From JBKEDG01 sp047973085 (GTDB taxonomy: Bacteria > Bacillota_I > Bacilli_A > JBKEDG01): DNA of 60,018 bases. The notes under the pieces were generated by a model. That model had not been told where the DNA came from. It did not search any database and saw nothing but the letters and a program-made list of their open reading frames with translations. Position 1 is the stretch's first letter; the number at the start of each line of letters is the position of its first letter. The stretch spans positions 1-60,018 of the forward strand of contig JBKEBI010000023.1 in NCBI GenBank assembly GCA_047973085.1, in the 5' to 3' direction. Shown one piece after another: positions 1 through 8,621 of the stretch. Position numbers and translations under genes: made by a program.

Positions 1-54
1 CTTAAAGAAAATGGCACAGAGGGTATAGGAAATATTAGTGAAATATGCATATAA
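1..54 (+). CDS. C-terminal end of an upstream gene (partial)
   Basis: Frame 1 is open from the window edge and ends at TAA 52-54, giving 17 residues (LKENGTEGIGNISEICI). It is followed at once by a terminator-like hairpin, which supports a real gene end. The fragment is too short to assign to a family. Confidence 0.45.
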   Translation, partial: LKENGTEGIGNISEICI

Positions 55-61
55 ATATAAC

Positions 62-107
62 AAAAGCATTGGAATTCATCCACATAGGATAAATATCAAT
101 GCTTTTT
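62..107 (+). terminator. Terminator-like hairpin after the partial upstream gene
   Basis: AAAAGCATTG (62-71) pairs with CAATGCTTTT (97-106) around a 25-base loop, and the right arm runs into a short T run. The long loop makes it a weaker terminator than the next hairpin. Confidence 0.5.
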
Positions 108-119
108 GTCTACAGTCTG

Positions 120-157
120 AAATCTCTAACTCTATTATAAGAGTTAGAGATTTTTTT
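120..157 (+). terminator. Strong rho-independent terminator or leader attenuator before the betaine transporter
   Basis: A perfect 14-bp stem (120-133 with 140-153), a 6-base loop and a T run to 157. It ends only 22 bases before the next start codon, which leaves no room for a promoter after it. Either the next operon is read through from upstream, or this hairpin is a regulated attenuator in its leader. No convincing -35/-10 pair is seen between the two hairpins. Confidence 0.75.
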
Positions 158-179
158 AAAAATTAAAATAGGAGGGTTT

Positions 180-2093
180 ATGAAAAAATTTTTTAAAATT
201 TTAATGGTGGGGTTATTATTACCTACTATGTTTATGTCTTTTGAAGAGGAAGTTTATGCCGAGGAAGTCTATACAATTAAGTTTGTTGATGCAGGGTGGG
301 ATAGTGTTAAGTTACATTCTACAATTGCTGGAATTATTGCAGAATATGGGTATGGATATGATTGGGAATTAATTCCTGTTTCTTCATCTGTAGGAGTAGA
401 GTCTGTAAAAAATAGTGAGATAGATATAAATATGGAAGCTTGGACTCAAAATATGGCTACATATGCATCTGATATAGAACAGAATAATTATCAAGAATTA
501 TCCACTAATTTCAATGATAACAAGCAAGGTCTATATGTTCCTAGATATGTTATTGAAGGTGATAAGGAGAGGGGAATAGAGGCTCTTGCACCAGATTTAA
601 AAACTGTAGAAGATTTAAAAGATTACGCCGATATTTTTGTTAATCCAAATGATAAAAATAGGGGAGCAATTTATAATGCTCCATCAGGGTGGTTAGTTGC
701 TGATGTGATAGATAATAAGTTTAATTATTATAATTTAGGGGATAATTATGATTTAGTTTCTCCAGGATCAGATTCAGCGCTGTCTGGAATTATTTCTTCA
801 GAGTATAATAATGGAGAAGCTTTTGTTGCGTATTATTGGGAGCCAACATGGGTAACTGGTAAATATGATTTAGTACTACTTGAGGATGCAGTATATACTA
901 CAAATGATGATTACTTACTTGGAAAAACAGAGTTTCCACAAATTGATGTAACAATTACTGCAAGTAATGATTTTGTGAATAATCATGAAGAATATGTAAA
1001 GTTTTTAGAAAATTATGAAACTTCTAGTGAATTAACAGAAAGTGCACTAGCATATATTGAAGAAAATTCTGCTACAATTGATGAAGCAGCTATTTGGTTT
1101 TTGAAAAATAATACTGAACTACTTGATGAATGGTTAGACCCAGAAATTTCAAATAAGGTTAAAGTAGCAATAGGTGAAATGGATGAAGGCAGTAGAGATG
1201 ATAAGTATATATATTATGATAAAGATTCGAGTTTTCCATTTAGGTTTGGAACAAAACTATTTGGTGAAAACTTTTCCAAAATAGATTCTATATTTAATAA
1301 TATAGATAAGATTTTTGGAGGAGTGTTTGATACCATTAAAGGGTTTTTAAATGGATTTATTTCGATTGTTTATAAAGTTTTAGAACTTATTCCATGGTGG
1401 CTATTTATTGGACTAATTTTTCTAGCTAGCTACTTTACTAGTAAGAAATGGCTTACTTCTCTTATTTTTTCAATCCTAGTAATGTTTATTGGCTTTGTAG
1501 GTCTTTGGGATTTAATGAATAAAACTTTGTCAATTGTCATTGTAGCAGTTATAATCTGTGTAGTACTCGGGTTTCCAATTGGGATATTAACAGCTTCTAA
1601 TGATCGTGCAAGTACAATTATTAGACCAATTCTTGATACGATGCAAACAATGCCAATTTTTGTATATTTAATCCCAGCAATTATATTCTTTGGAATTGGT
1701 GAAGCACCTGCAGTAATTGCAACAGTAATTTATGCAATCGTACCTATTATAAGACTTACAGAACATGGTATAAGAACAGTAAGTAAAGAAGTAGTAGAGG
1801 CCTCACGTGCTTTTGGAGCAACGTATTTTCAAACACTATTTAAAGTTAGAATTCCTCAGGCATTACCAACAATAATGACAGGAGTAAATCAAACATTAAT
1901 GATGGCGATGGCAATGGTTGTTACATGTTCAATGATAGGTGCAGCAGGTCTTGGTATGGAGGTATTATATAGTGTAAACCGTATTGAAATAGGTAGGGGG
2001 TTAATATCTGGTACAGCAGTTGTTATTCTGGCAATCGTACTAGATAGAATAACTCAAAAAATCTATGTTGGGAGAAGTGGTAATAATGAGTAA
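180..2093 (+). CDS. Glycine betaine/proline-type ABC transporter, fused substrate-binding protein and permease
   Basis: Imports a compatible solute (glycine betaine, choline or proline betaine) across the membrane. A signal peptide (about residues 1-27) leads into an OpuAC-type binding domain (about 30-335) with aromatic residues of the kind that cage quaternary amines (EAWTQNM, YYWEPTW, PSGW). A linker follows, then a multi-helix permease (about 390-630) with the ATPase-contacting EAA loop (EASRAFGATYFQTL). At 637 residues it is one polypeptide. The order is binding domain first, permease last, opposite to the better known OpuABC/BusB fusion. RBS GGAGGG precedes ATG 180. The ATPase gene overlaps its end by 8 bases. 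The exact substrate is inferred from family only. Confidence 0.9.
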   Translation: MKKFFKILMVGLLLPTMFMSFEEEVYAEEVYTIKFVDAGWDSVKLHSTIAGIIAEYGYGYDWELIPVSSSVGVESVKNSEIDINMEAWTQNMATYASDIEQNNYQELSTNFNDNKQGLYVPRYVIEGDKERGIEALAPDLKTVEDLKDYADIFVNPNDKNRGAIYNAPSGWLVADVIDNKFNYYNLGDNYDLVSPGSDSALSGIISSEYNNGEAFVAYYWEPTWVTGKYDLVLLEDAVYTTNDDYLLGKTEFPQIDVTITASNDFVNNHEEYVKFLENYETSSELTESALAYIEENSATIDEAAIWFLKNNTELLDEWLDPEISNKVKVAIGEMDEGSRDDKYIYYDKDSSFPFRFGTKLFGENFSKIDSIFNNIDKIFGGVFDTIKGFLNGFISIVYKVLELIPWWLFIGLIFLASYFTSKKWLTSLIFSILVMFIGFVGLWDLMNKTLSIVIVAVIICVVLGFPIGILTASNDRASTIIRPILDTMQTMPIFVYLIPAIIFFGIGEAPAVIATVIYAIVPIIRLTEHGIRTVSKEVVEASRAFGATYFQTLFKVRIPQALPTIMTGVNQTLMMAMAMVVTCSMIGAAGLGMEVLYSVNRIEIGRGLISGTAVVILAIVLDRITQKIYVGRSGNNE

Positions 2094-3258
2094 GGCTATT
2101 ATGAAAGTTGAAAATATTTCAAAATTATATGGTTTAAAGAAAGAAGATGCACTCATACTTTTAAATAAAGGATTTTCTAAAGAGGAAGTACTTGCTAAAA
2201 CAAAGGTTACTGCAGCACTATATAATGTTTCTTTTGAAGTTAACAAGGGGGAAGTTTTTGTAATAATAGGGCTTTCAGGTTCTGGTAAATCTACTCTTGT
2301 AAGATGTTTAAATCGTCTTATTAAACCAACGAGAGGTACAGTTTATTTTAACGGTAATAATGTTAGTAAATATAATAAAAAAGAACTAAGAAAGTTTAGA
2401 ACTAATCATGTTTCAATGGTTTTCCAACACTTTGGAATTATGGACCATCGTGATGTAGTTGGTAACGTTGAATATGGAATGGAAATAAAAAGAATTAGAA
2501 AAGAATAGCGAAGAAATAAAGCAATGGAAATGATTGATATAGTAGGACTTGGTGGATATGAAACATCTTTTATTAATAATTTATCTGGAGGAATGAAGCA
2601 ACGTGTTGGAATTGCTAGAGCACTTGCAACAGATTCAGATATTCTGCTTATGGATGAACCTTTTTCTGCTCTAGATCCACTTGTTAGAAAAGACATGCAC
2701 CAAGAACTTTTAAGTATACAAAAACAATTCAACAAAACAATTATTTTTATTACTCACGATATAAATGAAGCTTTTAAAATAGGAGATAGAGTTGCTATAA
2801 TGAAAGATGGAAAACTTATTCAAGTAGCTACACCTGAGGAAATGATTGAAAATCCTGCTACTGAATATGTTAGCAAGTTTGTTGAAAGTGCTGATAAATC
2901 AAAGGTATTGCAACTGTATCAAATTATGATACAACCTGATTTTTTAATTAGGGGAACGGAAAATATAAATGAAGTTGCTAGTTATATGAAGGTAAATAAA
3001 GTTAAATATACATTTGTTATTGATGGAGATAAGAGACCTCTTGGTGCAATAACATATGCCAATGTTTTAAAGGCAAAAGAAGAGGGGCTGTTGTTAGCAG
3101 ATATTATTGATAAAGAGATACTTTGTGAAAATGAAGAGCTATATGTAAATGATGTATTTGAACTTGCTGGAACTTCAAAATATCCACTTGTAATAATAAA
3201 GGATGGGAAGTTTAGAGGGATTGTAACATATGAAACAATTCTTGCATCATTAGTTTAA
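2086..3258 (+). pseudogene. opuAA: Betaine transporter ATPase (OpuAA/ProV-like), split by an in-frame UAG
   Basis: ATPase partner of the upstream permease fusion. The start is ATG 2086 with RBS GGGAGAAGTGG, overlapping the permease stop. The N-terminal piece carries Walker A (GLSGSGKST) and the Q-loop region (VFQHFGIMDH), and ends at TAG 2506-2508 after KRIRKE. The same frame continues without indel into RRNKAMEMIDIVGLGGYE, the ABC signature LSGGMKQR, Walker B (ILLMDEP), the switch His (ITHD) and two C-terminal CBS domains, ending at 3258. Full length would be about 390 residues, normal for OpuAA. GAG or GAA to TAG would explain it. Neither half can bind and hydrolyse ATP alone. A restart at ATG 2524 lacks a good RBS. 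A sequencing error cannot be excluded. Confidence 0.85.
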
Positions 3259-3264
3259 TAATTT

Positions 3265-3296
3265 AAAACTTTTGGTTTATGGCCAAAGGTTTTTTG
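3265..3296 (+). terminator. Terminator of the betaine transporter operon
   Basis: An 11-bp stem with one G-T pair (3265-3275 with 3283-3293), a 7-base loop and a T run. It lies just past the opuAA stop. Confidence 0.75.
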
Positions 3297-3321
3297 CTAC
3301 AATGATTTTTGTATTAAAATG

Positions 3322-3330
3322 TGTTATAAT
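3322..3330 (+). promoter_or_regulatory. Extended -10 promoter of the apbE operon
   Basis: TGTTATAAT fits an extended -10 (TGnTATAAT) 18 bases before the start codon. No good -35 is present, as is usual for extended -10 promoters. The same TGTTATAAT occurs at 26476 and, on the minus strand, at 31300. Confidence 0.6.
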
Positions 3331-3348
3331 ATACTATAGGTGATTGGT

Positions 3349-4359
3349 ATGAAGAATAAGAAAAATATTATAATTATTGGAATTGTAGTTACCATTTTAG
3401 GAATGGGTTTTTATTTTAATAGAAAAGAAGAGTATCAAATAACAAAGCTAACATATTTTGAATATTTTGATACAATTATTGAGGTTTCAATCTATGAAGA
3501 AGTAGAAGATAAAGAAGAACTTGATGATCTAGTAAAGAATGAATTAATAGATATTTATGAAATGACAGATGCTTTTAATGATCATAATAATGAAGGACTT
3601 TATACATTGAATAAAGAGGGAAGTGTTGATAATGAAAGACTTGCAGGTCTTATTCAATATGCTATAGATTATTATAATAATTATTCTAATCAGTTTAATA
3701 TTGCACTTGCTCCTGTAATTGATATTTGGAAAGAAGCGTTAGAGGAATGTAATGAAAATAATAATTGTAGTGCTCCTAGTGTAGAAGAGCTTGAAAATGC
3801 TGGAAATATAAATGCAAGTGATGTTATTGTTGATGGTTCAACTGTTACAATTGAAGAGAAAATGAAGATAGATTTAGGAGCAATTGCAAAGGGGTATTGT
3901 AGTGATGAATTAGTAAAATTGTTAAAAGCTAATGGCTATGAATATTTCTTAATTAATGCAGGAGGAAATATCTATGGAACTACCAAACCTGATAAAGTTC
4001 CTTATACTGTAAGTGTGGTAGATCCAGTTGATACACAGTCTAGTTTTGTTATTTTCAATATTGAGAATAAGTCTGTTGTTACTAGTGGAGACTACGAAAG
4101 ATATTTTGAGGTTGATGGTGTGAGATATAGCCATTTAATTAATAATGAAACATTATTTCCTTCAAACTATTTTCACAGTGTAACAATTATTAGTGATAAA
4201 AGCATAGATGGAGATATTTTATCAACATTGCTTTTTAATACTACATATGAAGAAGGACTTGAAATTGTTGAAAAAAGGGATGATATTGAAGCGGTATGGT
4301 ATACAACTTCTGGTGAAATTTTAAAGTCAAGTGGGATTGATTCTTATGAAAAAAAGTGA
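3349..4359 (+). CDS. apbE: FAD:protein FMN transferase, ApbE family
   Basis: Transfers FMN from FAD to a Thr or Ser of extracytoplasmic flavoproteins. Family motifs run in order: the N-terminal YFEYFDTII element, DLGAIAKGY, FLINAGGNIYG, SVVTSGDYERYF followed by YSHLINNETL, and a late D-G-D-x-x-S-T motif that binds Mg. An N-terminal hydrophobic segment (residues 5-22) without a lipobox Cys suggests a membrane-anchored, outward-facing enzyme. ATG 3349 is preferred over GTG 3340 because AGGTGAT lies 5-6 bases before it. Its NusG-II and Gx neighbours are commonly found with ApbE near flavin-based membrane electron transfer genes. No target flavoprotein is visible here. Confidence 0.9.
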   Translation: MKNKKNIIIIGIVVTILGMGFYFNRKEEYQITKLTYFEYFDTIIEVSIYEEVEDKEELDDLVKNELIDIYEMTDAFNDHNNEGLYTLNKEGSVDNERLAGLIQYAIDYYNNYSNQFNIALAPVIDIWKEALEECNENNNCSAPSVEELENAGNINASDVIVDGSTVTIEEKMKIDLGAIAKGYCSDELVKLLKANGYEYFLINAGGNIYGTTKPDKVPYTVSVVDPVDTQSSFVIFNIENKSVVTSGDYERYFEVDGVRYSHLINNETLFPSNYFHSVTIISDKSIDGDILSTLLFNTTYEEGLEIVEKRDDIEAVWYTTSGEILKSSGIDSYEKK

Positions 4360-4696
4360 TGTTATGTTAGTTGTTATTCTAGTGATTTTAAATACAGTAT
4401 TTTTGTTTAGAGTTATAGATTTTAGTAAATCAACAACTGCAAATGTATATTATGATAATCAGTTGATAATGGAGTTGGATTTAAAAGAAGATGGAGTTTA
4501 TAAGTTAGATGGAGTAAATGGTGAAGTTGAAATAACAGTTAAAGATGGAAAAGTTGCAATTACTAAGGAGACATCACCATTGAATATTTGTTCAAAGCAA
4601 GGTTATGTTGATGTAGGAAATGTGCCTTTAATTTGTTTACCAAATAAGGTAGTTGTAGAAGGTACTTCTTCAGAAGTAGATGGTGTTGCAAAATGA
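4346..4696 (+). CDS. NusG domain II-containing membrane-anchored protein
   Basis: A 116-residue protein with one N-terminal membrane helix (about 5-25) and an extracytoplasmic beta domain. It holds the family pattern SPLNICSKQGY and PLICLPNKVVVE, with two conserved Cys. ATG 4346 overlaps apbE by 14 bases; GTG 4331 is a weaker start. These proteins share only the fold of NusG domain II and are not transcription factors. They usually sit beside Gx and ApbE genes, as here. Function is unknown; a role in membrane redox biology is an inference from context. Confidence 0.8.
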   Translation: MKKSDVMLVVILVILNTVFLFRVIDFSKSTTANVYYDNQLIMELDLKEDGVYKLDGVNGEVEITVKDGKVAITKETSPLNICSKQGYVDVGNVPLICLPNKVVVEGTSSEVDGVAK

Positions 4697-5202
4697 GAAA
4701 AAATATTACTTTAATTATTTATATATCATTTGCAGTAGTACTTAGTGCAATTGAAACTGTTATTTTACCAACATCGGTGATTCCAGGGGTAAAGTTAGGG
4801 TTTGCTAATCTAGTTATTTTAGTTAGTTTGTATCAGTTTGGAATAAAAGAAGCGTACTTTGTATCGTTTATTCGAGTACTTATTGTAAGTTTTGTTTTAG
4901 GAAGTTTTTTAACTCCAACTTTTATGATTAGTATGGGTGGAATGATATTTTCACTTTTAGGACTTACAATTTTTTTTAAAGCCCAAAAATTTAGTATTGT
5001 TGGAGTTAGTATTATTGCTTCAGTTATGCATATTGTTGGCCAAGTTTTTTCGGTAATGATAATTATGAATTTAGATGCTATCATTAATGTTGCTCCTTTT
5101 CTGATTTATATTGCTATTTTAACAGGTGCAATTATTGGATATATTGCTAAAAGAATTTTAAGAGTAATTTCAATTAAGACGGAGGTAATTTATGAATTTT
5201 AA
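4693..5202 (+). CDS. Gx transporter family protein (heptaprenyl diphosphate synthase component I-like)
   Basis: A 169-residue integral membrane protein with about five hydrophobic helices and the family start (VVLSAIETVILP, PGVKLGFANLVIL). Its ATG overlaps the preceding TGA (ATGA, 4693-4696), so translation is coupled. The family carries an old annotation as a subunit of heptaprenyl diphosphate synthase, but it resembles small ECF-type substrate-binding membrane subunits. The substrate is unknown. Confidence 0.8.
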   Translation: MRKNITLIIYISFAVVLSAIETVILPTSVIPGVKLGFANLVILVSLYQFGIKEAYFVSFIRVLIVSFVLGSFLTPTFMISMGGMIFSLLGLTIFFKAQKFSIVGVSIIASVMHIVGQVFSVMIIMNLDAIINVAPFLIYIAILTGAIIGYIAKRILRVISIKTEVIYEF

Positions 5203-5713
5203 ACCAACTATGTATATGGAAAGTATATATCATGTAGATTTTAATAAAATATATAGAATGGGATATCGTGTGTTGCTGATAGATTTAGATAATACACTAG
5301 TGCCTCATGATGTTGCGCATCCTACAAATGAGAGTATAAAATTGATAGAAAGCTTAAAGTCAATTGGGTTTGAAGTAGTTATCTTATCAAATAATAATGA
5401 AAAACGAGTATCGTTATTTGCAAAACCACTGAATGTAGAATACATGTACAGTACAAGAAAGCCACTAAAGTTTAAATATTTGAGACTTGTGAAAAAGCAT
5501 AGTTATAACACAAGTGAGATTTTATGCATTGGTGATCAGATTATGACAGATGTATATGGTGCTAACAGACTGGGATATGCTAATATGTTAGTAGAACCAC
5601 TAGCCAAAAAAGATATTTTATGGACTAAAGGCAATCGCTTGCTAGAAAAGCTTGTTTATAATAGTTTAGCTAAGAAGAATGAACTAGTTAGAGGAGAATT
5701 CTATTATGAATAA
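5192..5713 (+). CDS. yqeG: YqeG family HAD-type phosphatase
   Basis: A HAD-superfamily hydrolase of 173 residues with the catalytic motif LLIDLDNTLVP, motif II (VVILSNNNE), a lysine region (TRKPLKFKY) and the acidic motif IGDQIMTDVYGA. GGAGG precedes ATG 5192, and the gene overlaps its neighbours at both ends. In Bacillota yqeG stands directly before yqeH, as here, which suggests a part in ribosome assembly or a linked housekeeping step; the substrate is not known. Confidence 0.9.
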   Translation: MNFKPTMYMESIYHVDFNKIYRMGYRVLLIDLDNTLVPHDVAHPTNESIKLIESLKSIGFEVVILSNNNEKRVSLFAKPLNVEYMYSTRKPLKFKYLRLVKKHSYNTSEILCIGDQIMTDVYGANRLGYANMLVEPLAKKDILWTKGNRLLEKLVYNSLAKKNELVRGEFYYE

Positions 5714-6770
5714 ATGTAGTGGTTGTGGTGTAGTTTTACAAGTGAAAGATAAAGAAAAACTTGGATATGTAACTCAGAGTGCTCTAGACAAAGGTAATAG
5801 TCTATGTATGCGCTGTTTTAATATAGTAAATTACACAAAAAATATTAATAAAGACTATACAGATGAACAATTTATTGAGGTGCTAAAAAAAATTTCTACA
5901 GACAATCTAATTGTAATGATTGTAGATGTATTTGATTTAAATTCTACGCTTTTATCAAGTATAATTGAGGTGATAAAAAATCATGATATTTTACTTTTTG
6001 TAAATAAATTGGATATGTTACCAAATACTATAAATATTGATAAGCTTTTAAGTAATATTGTAAGAATGTATCAAAATTTAAATTTAAATATAGTTAATGG
6101 GACTTTAATTAGTGCAAAATATAATTTTAATATTGACTATGCAAAAGAATTAATTGATATGTATGCAGTAAATAAAGATACATATATTGTTGGAGTTAGT
6201 AATGTTGGAAAAAGCCAATTTCTTTCATCACTTTTAAAGGAGTGTGAGATAGAGAATGCCAATATAACAATTAGTCATTTTCCAGCTACAACAATTAATT
6301 CACTGAAATTTAAGTATAATAATAATTTTATTTATGATACACCAGGGGTAATTAATCGTAGTCAAATCATTCATTATATTAAAGAGAGTGATATTAAGTA
6401 TTTGTACCCTAAAAAACTTGCTCAAAAAGTTTTTCAAGTAAAAGATGCTACAACAATTTTTGTATCTGGATATTTAAAGATAGATATAGAGAGTAAAAAG
6501 CGACTTTCACTTACATTGTTTTCAAGTGAGGAACTAAATATTCACCGTAGAAAAACAGTTGGTAGTGAAGACTTTTTTAAAGAGCATAGAAAAGATATTT
6601 TAGTCCATAATTATGTTGAAGATGATTTTAAAACAAAGGAAATAGCTTTGAAAAAAGATCAGGAAATAAGTGTTCATGGGTTATGTTGGTTTAAAGTAAA
6701 TGAAGACTGTAAGATATCGCTGACATTAAATGAAAATGTTGGTATTAGTATTCGTGATAAGTTGATATAG
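5706..6770 (+). CDS. yqeH: Ribosome biogenesis GTPase YqeH
   Basis: A circularly permuted GTPase needed for 30S subunit assembly. An N-terminal zinc finger (C4, C7, C34, C37) precedes the permuted GTPase motifs: G4 (VNKLDMLP) comes before G1 (GVSNVGKSQ) and G3 (DTPG). The C-terminal part fits the family's RNA-binding region. The length of 354 residues is typical. ATG 5706 overlaps yqeG by 8 bases. Confidence 0.93.
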   Translation: MNKCSGCGVVLQVKDKEKLGYVTQSALDKGNSLCMRCFNIVNYTKNINKDYTDEQFIEVLKKISTDNLIVMIVDVFDLNSTLLSSIIEVIKNHDILLFVNKLDMLPNTINIDKLLSNIVRMYQNLNLNIVNGTLISAKYNFNIDYAKELIDMYAVNKDTYIVGVSNVGKSQFLSSLLKECEIENANITISHFPATTINSLKFKYNNNFIYDTPGVINRSQIIHYIKESDIKYLYPKKLAQKVFQVKDATTIFVSGYLKIDIESKKRLSLTLFSSEELNIHRRKTVGSEDFFKEHRKDILVHNYVEDDFKTKEIALKKDQEISVHGLCWFKVNEDCKISLTLNENVGISIRDKLI

Positions 6771-6780
6771 AGGTGATACT

Positions 6781-7296
6781 ATGAAACTTTTGGAAACAAA
6801 GAGATGTATTCTTAGAAATTTTCATGAAGACGACTTAGAAGATTTTTATGAATATGCAAAAGTAGAAGGGGTTGGTGAAATGGCTGGATGGACATTTCAT
6901 AAATCTATTGATGAGTCAAAGAGAATTTTAGATATGTTTATTAATGAAAAGCATACTTATGCAATAGTTTTAAAGGAAACAGGTAAGGTTATTGGAAGTA
7001 TTTCAAGAAAACAACCACCTAAACATTTAGAGAATTTAAATTGTACAGATATTGGATATACTATTGCTAAAGGGCATTGGGGAAAGGGCATTATGCCAGA
7101 GGTATTTAATGCATTTATTAAACATATATTTGCCAATACAGAAATTGAAATGATTACAGTGGAGCACTTTGTGACTAATAATCAGTCAAGGCGTGTTATA
7201 GAAAAGTGTGGTGGTGTATTCTTTTGTGATGATGAATACTACTCAGAAAGTATGAATAAGAAATTTAAAACAAAAAGGTATATAATAAAAAAATAA
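6781..7296 (+). CDS. GNAT family N-acetyltransferase (RimJ/RimL-like)
   Basis: A 171-residue acetyl-CoA-dependent transferase with the RimJ/RimL opening (LLETKRCILRNFHEDD), a central GSISRKQ strand, GYTIAKGHWGKGIMPE (acetyl-CoA loop) and VEHFVTNNQSRRVIEKCG. AGGTGAT precedes ATG 6781. It occupies the place held by aroE in the Bacillus yqe order, so it is a lineage-specific insert in the operon. The substrate is unknown. Confidence 0.85.
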   Translation: MKLLETKRCILRNFHEDDLEDFYEYAKVEGVGEMAGWTFHKSIDESKRILDMFINEKHTYAIVLKETGKVIGSISRKQPPKHLENLNCTDIGYTIAKGHWGKGIMPEVFNAFIKHIFANTEIEMITVEHFVTNNQSRRVIEKCGGVFFCDDEYYSESMNKKFKTKRYIIKK

Positions 7297-7320
7297 AATT
7301 ATAATAAATAGGAGGCAGTT

Positions 7321-7620
7321 ATGCTAAATCGAGAACAAATCAAATATTTGAGAAAATATGCACACAAATTAAAGCCAGTTTTTCAAGTTGGAAAAAGCGG
7401 AGAGAGTTTTGATCAACTTAATTCAATTGAGGAGTATTTAGCTATTCATGAGATTGTTAAAGTTTCAATTTTAAACAATGCTCCAGAAGAGAGAGATTAC
7501 TATGTTGATGTATTAGATGAAGCTGGTTTTGAGATTGTAAATGTGATTGGAAAAACTATTACAATTTATAAGCATAGCGATAATGAAAATAAAAAAAGTA
7601 GGGTAAAGTTACCAAGATGA
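7321..7620 (+). CDS. yhbY: Ribosome assembly RNA-binding protein YhbY
   Basis: A CRM-domain RNA-binding protein of 99 residues that associates with pre-ribosomal large subunit RNA. It shows LRKYAHKLKPVFQVGKSG (a GxxG-type RNA-binding loop) and the end VIGKTITIYK. AGGAGG precedes ATG 7321, and its TGA overlaps the next start. Confidence 0.93.
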   Translation: MLNREQIKYLRKYAHKLKPVFQVGKSGESFDQLNSIEEYLAIHEIVKVSILNNAPEERDYYVDVLDEAGFEIVNVIGKTITIYKHSDNENKKSRVKLPR

Positions 7621-8621
7621 AAAAGGTAGCGTTATTTGGAGGTAGTTTTGATCCAGTTCATTTAAAGCATTATATGATTGTAGAAGAGCTTCTTGAGAAT
7701 TTTGATGAGGTTTGGATAATTGTTGCTAAATCTTCACCATTTAAAAATAGGCATTTCACAAGCTTTAGTAATCGCTTTAAGATGTGCAAGATAGCTTTTA
7801 GCAATTTAAATGTAAAAGTTCTAGATATTGAAGAAAAATATGGATTTAAATATACTTATGATACAGTAAAGTTTTTAAAAGAAAAGTATGATGCTAGTTT
7901 TTACTTTGCTATTGGTAGTGATAATGAAAAAGATTTGGATAAATGGTATAAATATGAAGAATTAAAAAAACTTGTTGAGTTTGTTGTTTTTAAACGTACA
8001 ACTATTTCTTCTACAATTTCAAGAATTACAAAAGATACAGGGATTGATTTAGTCAACCAGTATATTAAAAGTAATAATTTATATCAAAATGAGCTTGAAA
8101 GTGATTTTTTAAAACTAAGAGAAGTAGTAAGTGAGAATAGATATAATCATACAATATATGTGTATACTTTAATATTAGAATTAGCAACAATTCATAATTT
8201 AGATATAAAAAAATGTGCTCTATCTGCAATTTATCATGATTTTTATAAGGAATTAGCTAATAAAGAATATATTGAAAAATATAAGATAAGCTATCCTAAG
8301 TATAAAAACTTTAATAATAAAGTAATGCATGCAATAATTGCTGGAGAGATGCTTGATTTAGATGAGGAAGTTTTAGATGCTATCAAGTATCATACACTTG
8401 GAAAAGAAAATGCAGGAGTAATTTTAAAAGCTCTATATATAGCCGATTACTGTGAGAGAAGTAGAAAATATTTTGATGAAGTAAAATATATTCTAGACAT
8501 AGCTTATATAAATTTAGATGAAGCATATATAGAAGCATTTACTAGACAAAGAGATGCTGTAATTAAAAAATATGGAAGAAATGAAGATGTAGAAAAGTTT
8601 ATAAGAGGAGAGACTATATGA
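7617..8621 (+). CDS. nadD: Fused nicotinate-nucleotide adenylyltransferase (NadD) and HD-domain hydrolase (YqeK)
   Basis: Residues 1 to about 180 are NadD, which makes deamido-NAD from nicotinate mononucleotide and ATP: GGSFDPVHLKH (nucleotidyltransferase motif), GSDNEKDLDKW, and TISSTISR. Residues about 185-334 are YqeK, a symmetrical diadenosine tetraphosphate hydrolase: YNHT, IYHDFYKEL (HD pair), HAIIAGEM, KYHTLG and ADYCERSR give the full set of metal ligands. In Bacillus these are two adjacent genes; the fusion is known from Mollicutes and Erysipelotrichia. ATG 7617 overlaps the yhbY stop. Confidence 0.92.
   Translation: MKKVALFGGSFDPVHLKHYMIVEELLENFDEVWIIVAKSSPFKNRHFTSFSNRFKMCKIAFSNLNVKVLDIEEKYGFKYTYDTVKFLKEKYDASFYFAIGSDNEKDLDKWYKYEELKKLVEFVVFKRTTISSTISRITKDTGIDLVNQYIKSNNLYQNELESDFLKLREVVSENRYNHTIYVYTLILELATIHNLDIKKCALSAIYHDFYKELANKEYIEKYKISYPKYKNFNNKVMHAIIAGEMLDLDEEVLDAIKYHTLGKENAGVILKALYIADYCERSRKYFDEVKYILDIAYINLDEAYIEAFTRQRDAVIKKYGRNEDVEKFIRGETI

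Noticed and set aside
2506..2508. UAG as a reassigned sense codon
   Set aside because: TAG is the normal stop of several intact genes here, such as comEA, yqeH, lepA and thiolase, so general reassignment is not possible.
3340..3348. GTG 3340 as the apbE start
   Set aside because: It lies within the AGGTGAT ribosome binding site that serves ATG 3349.
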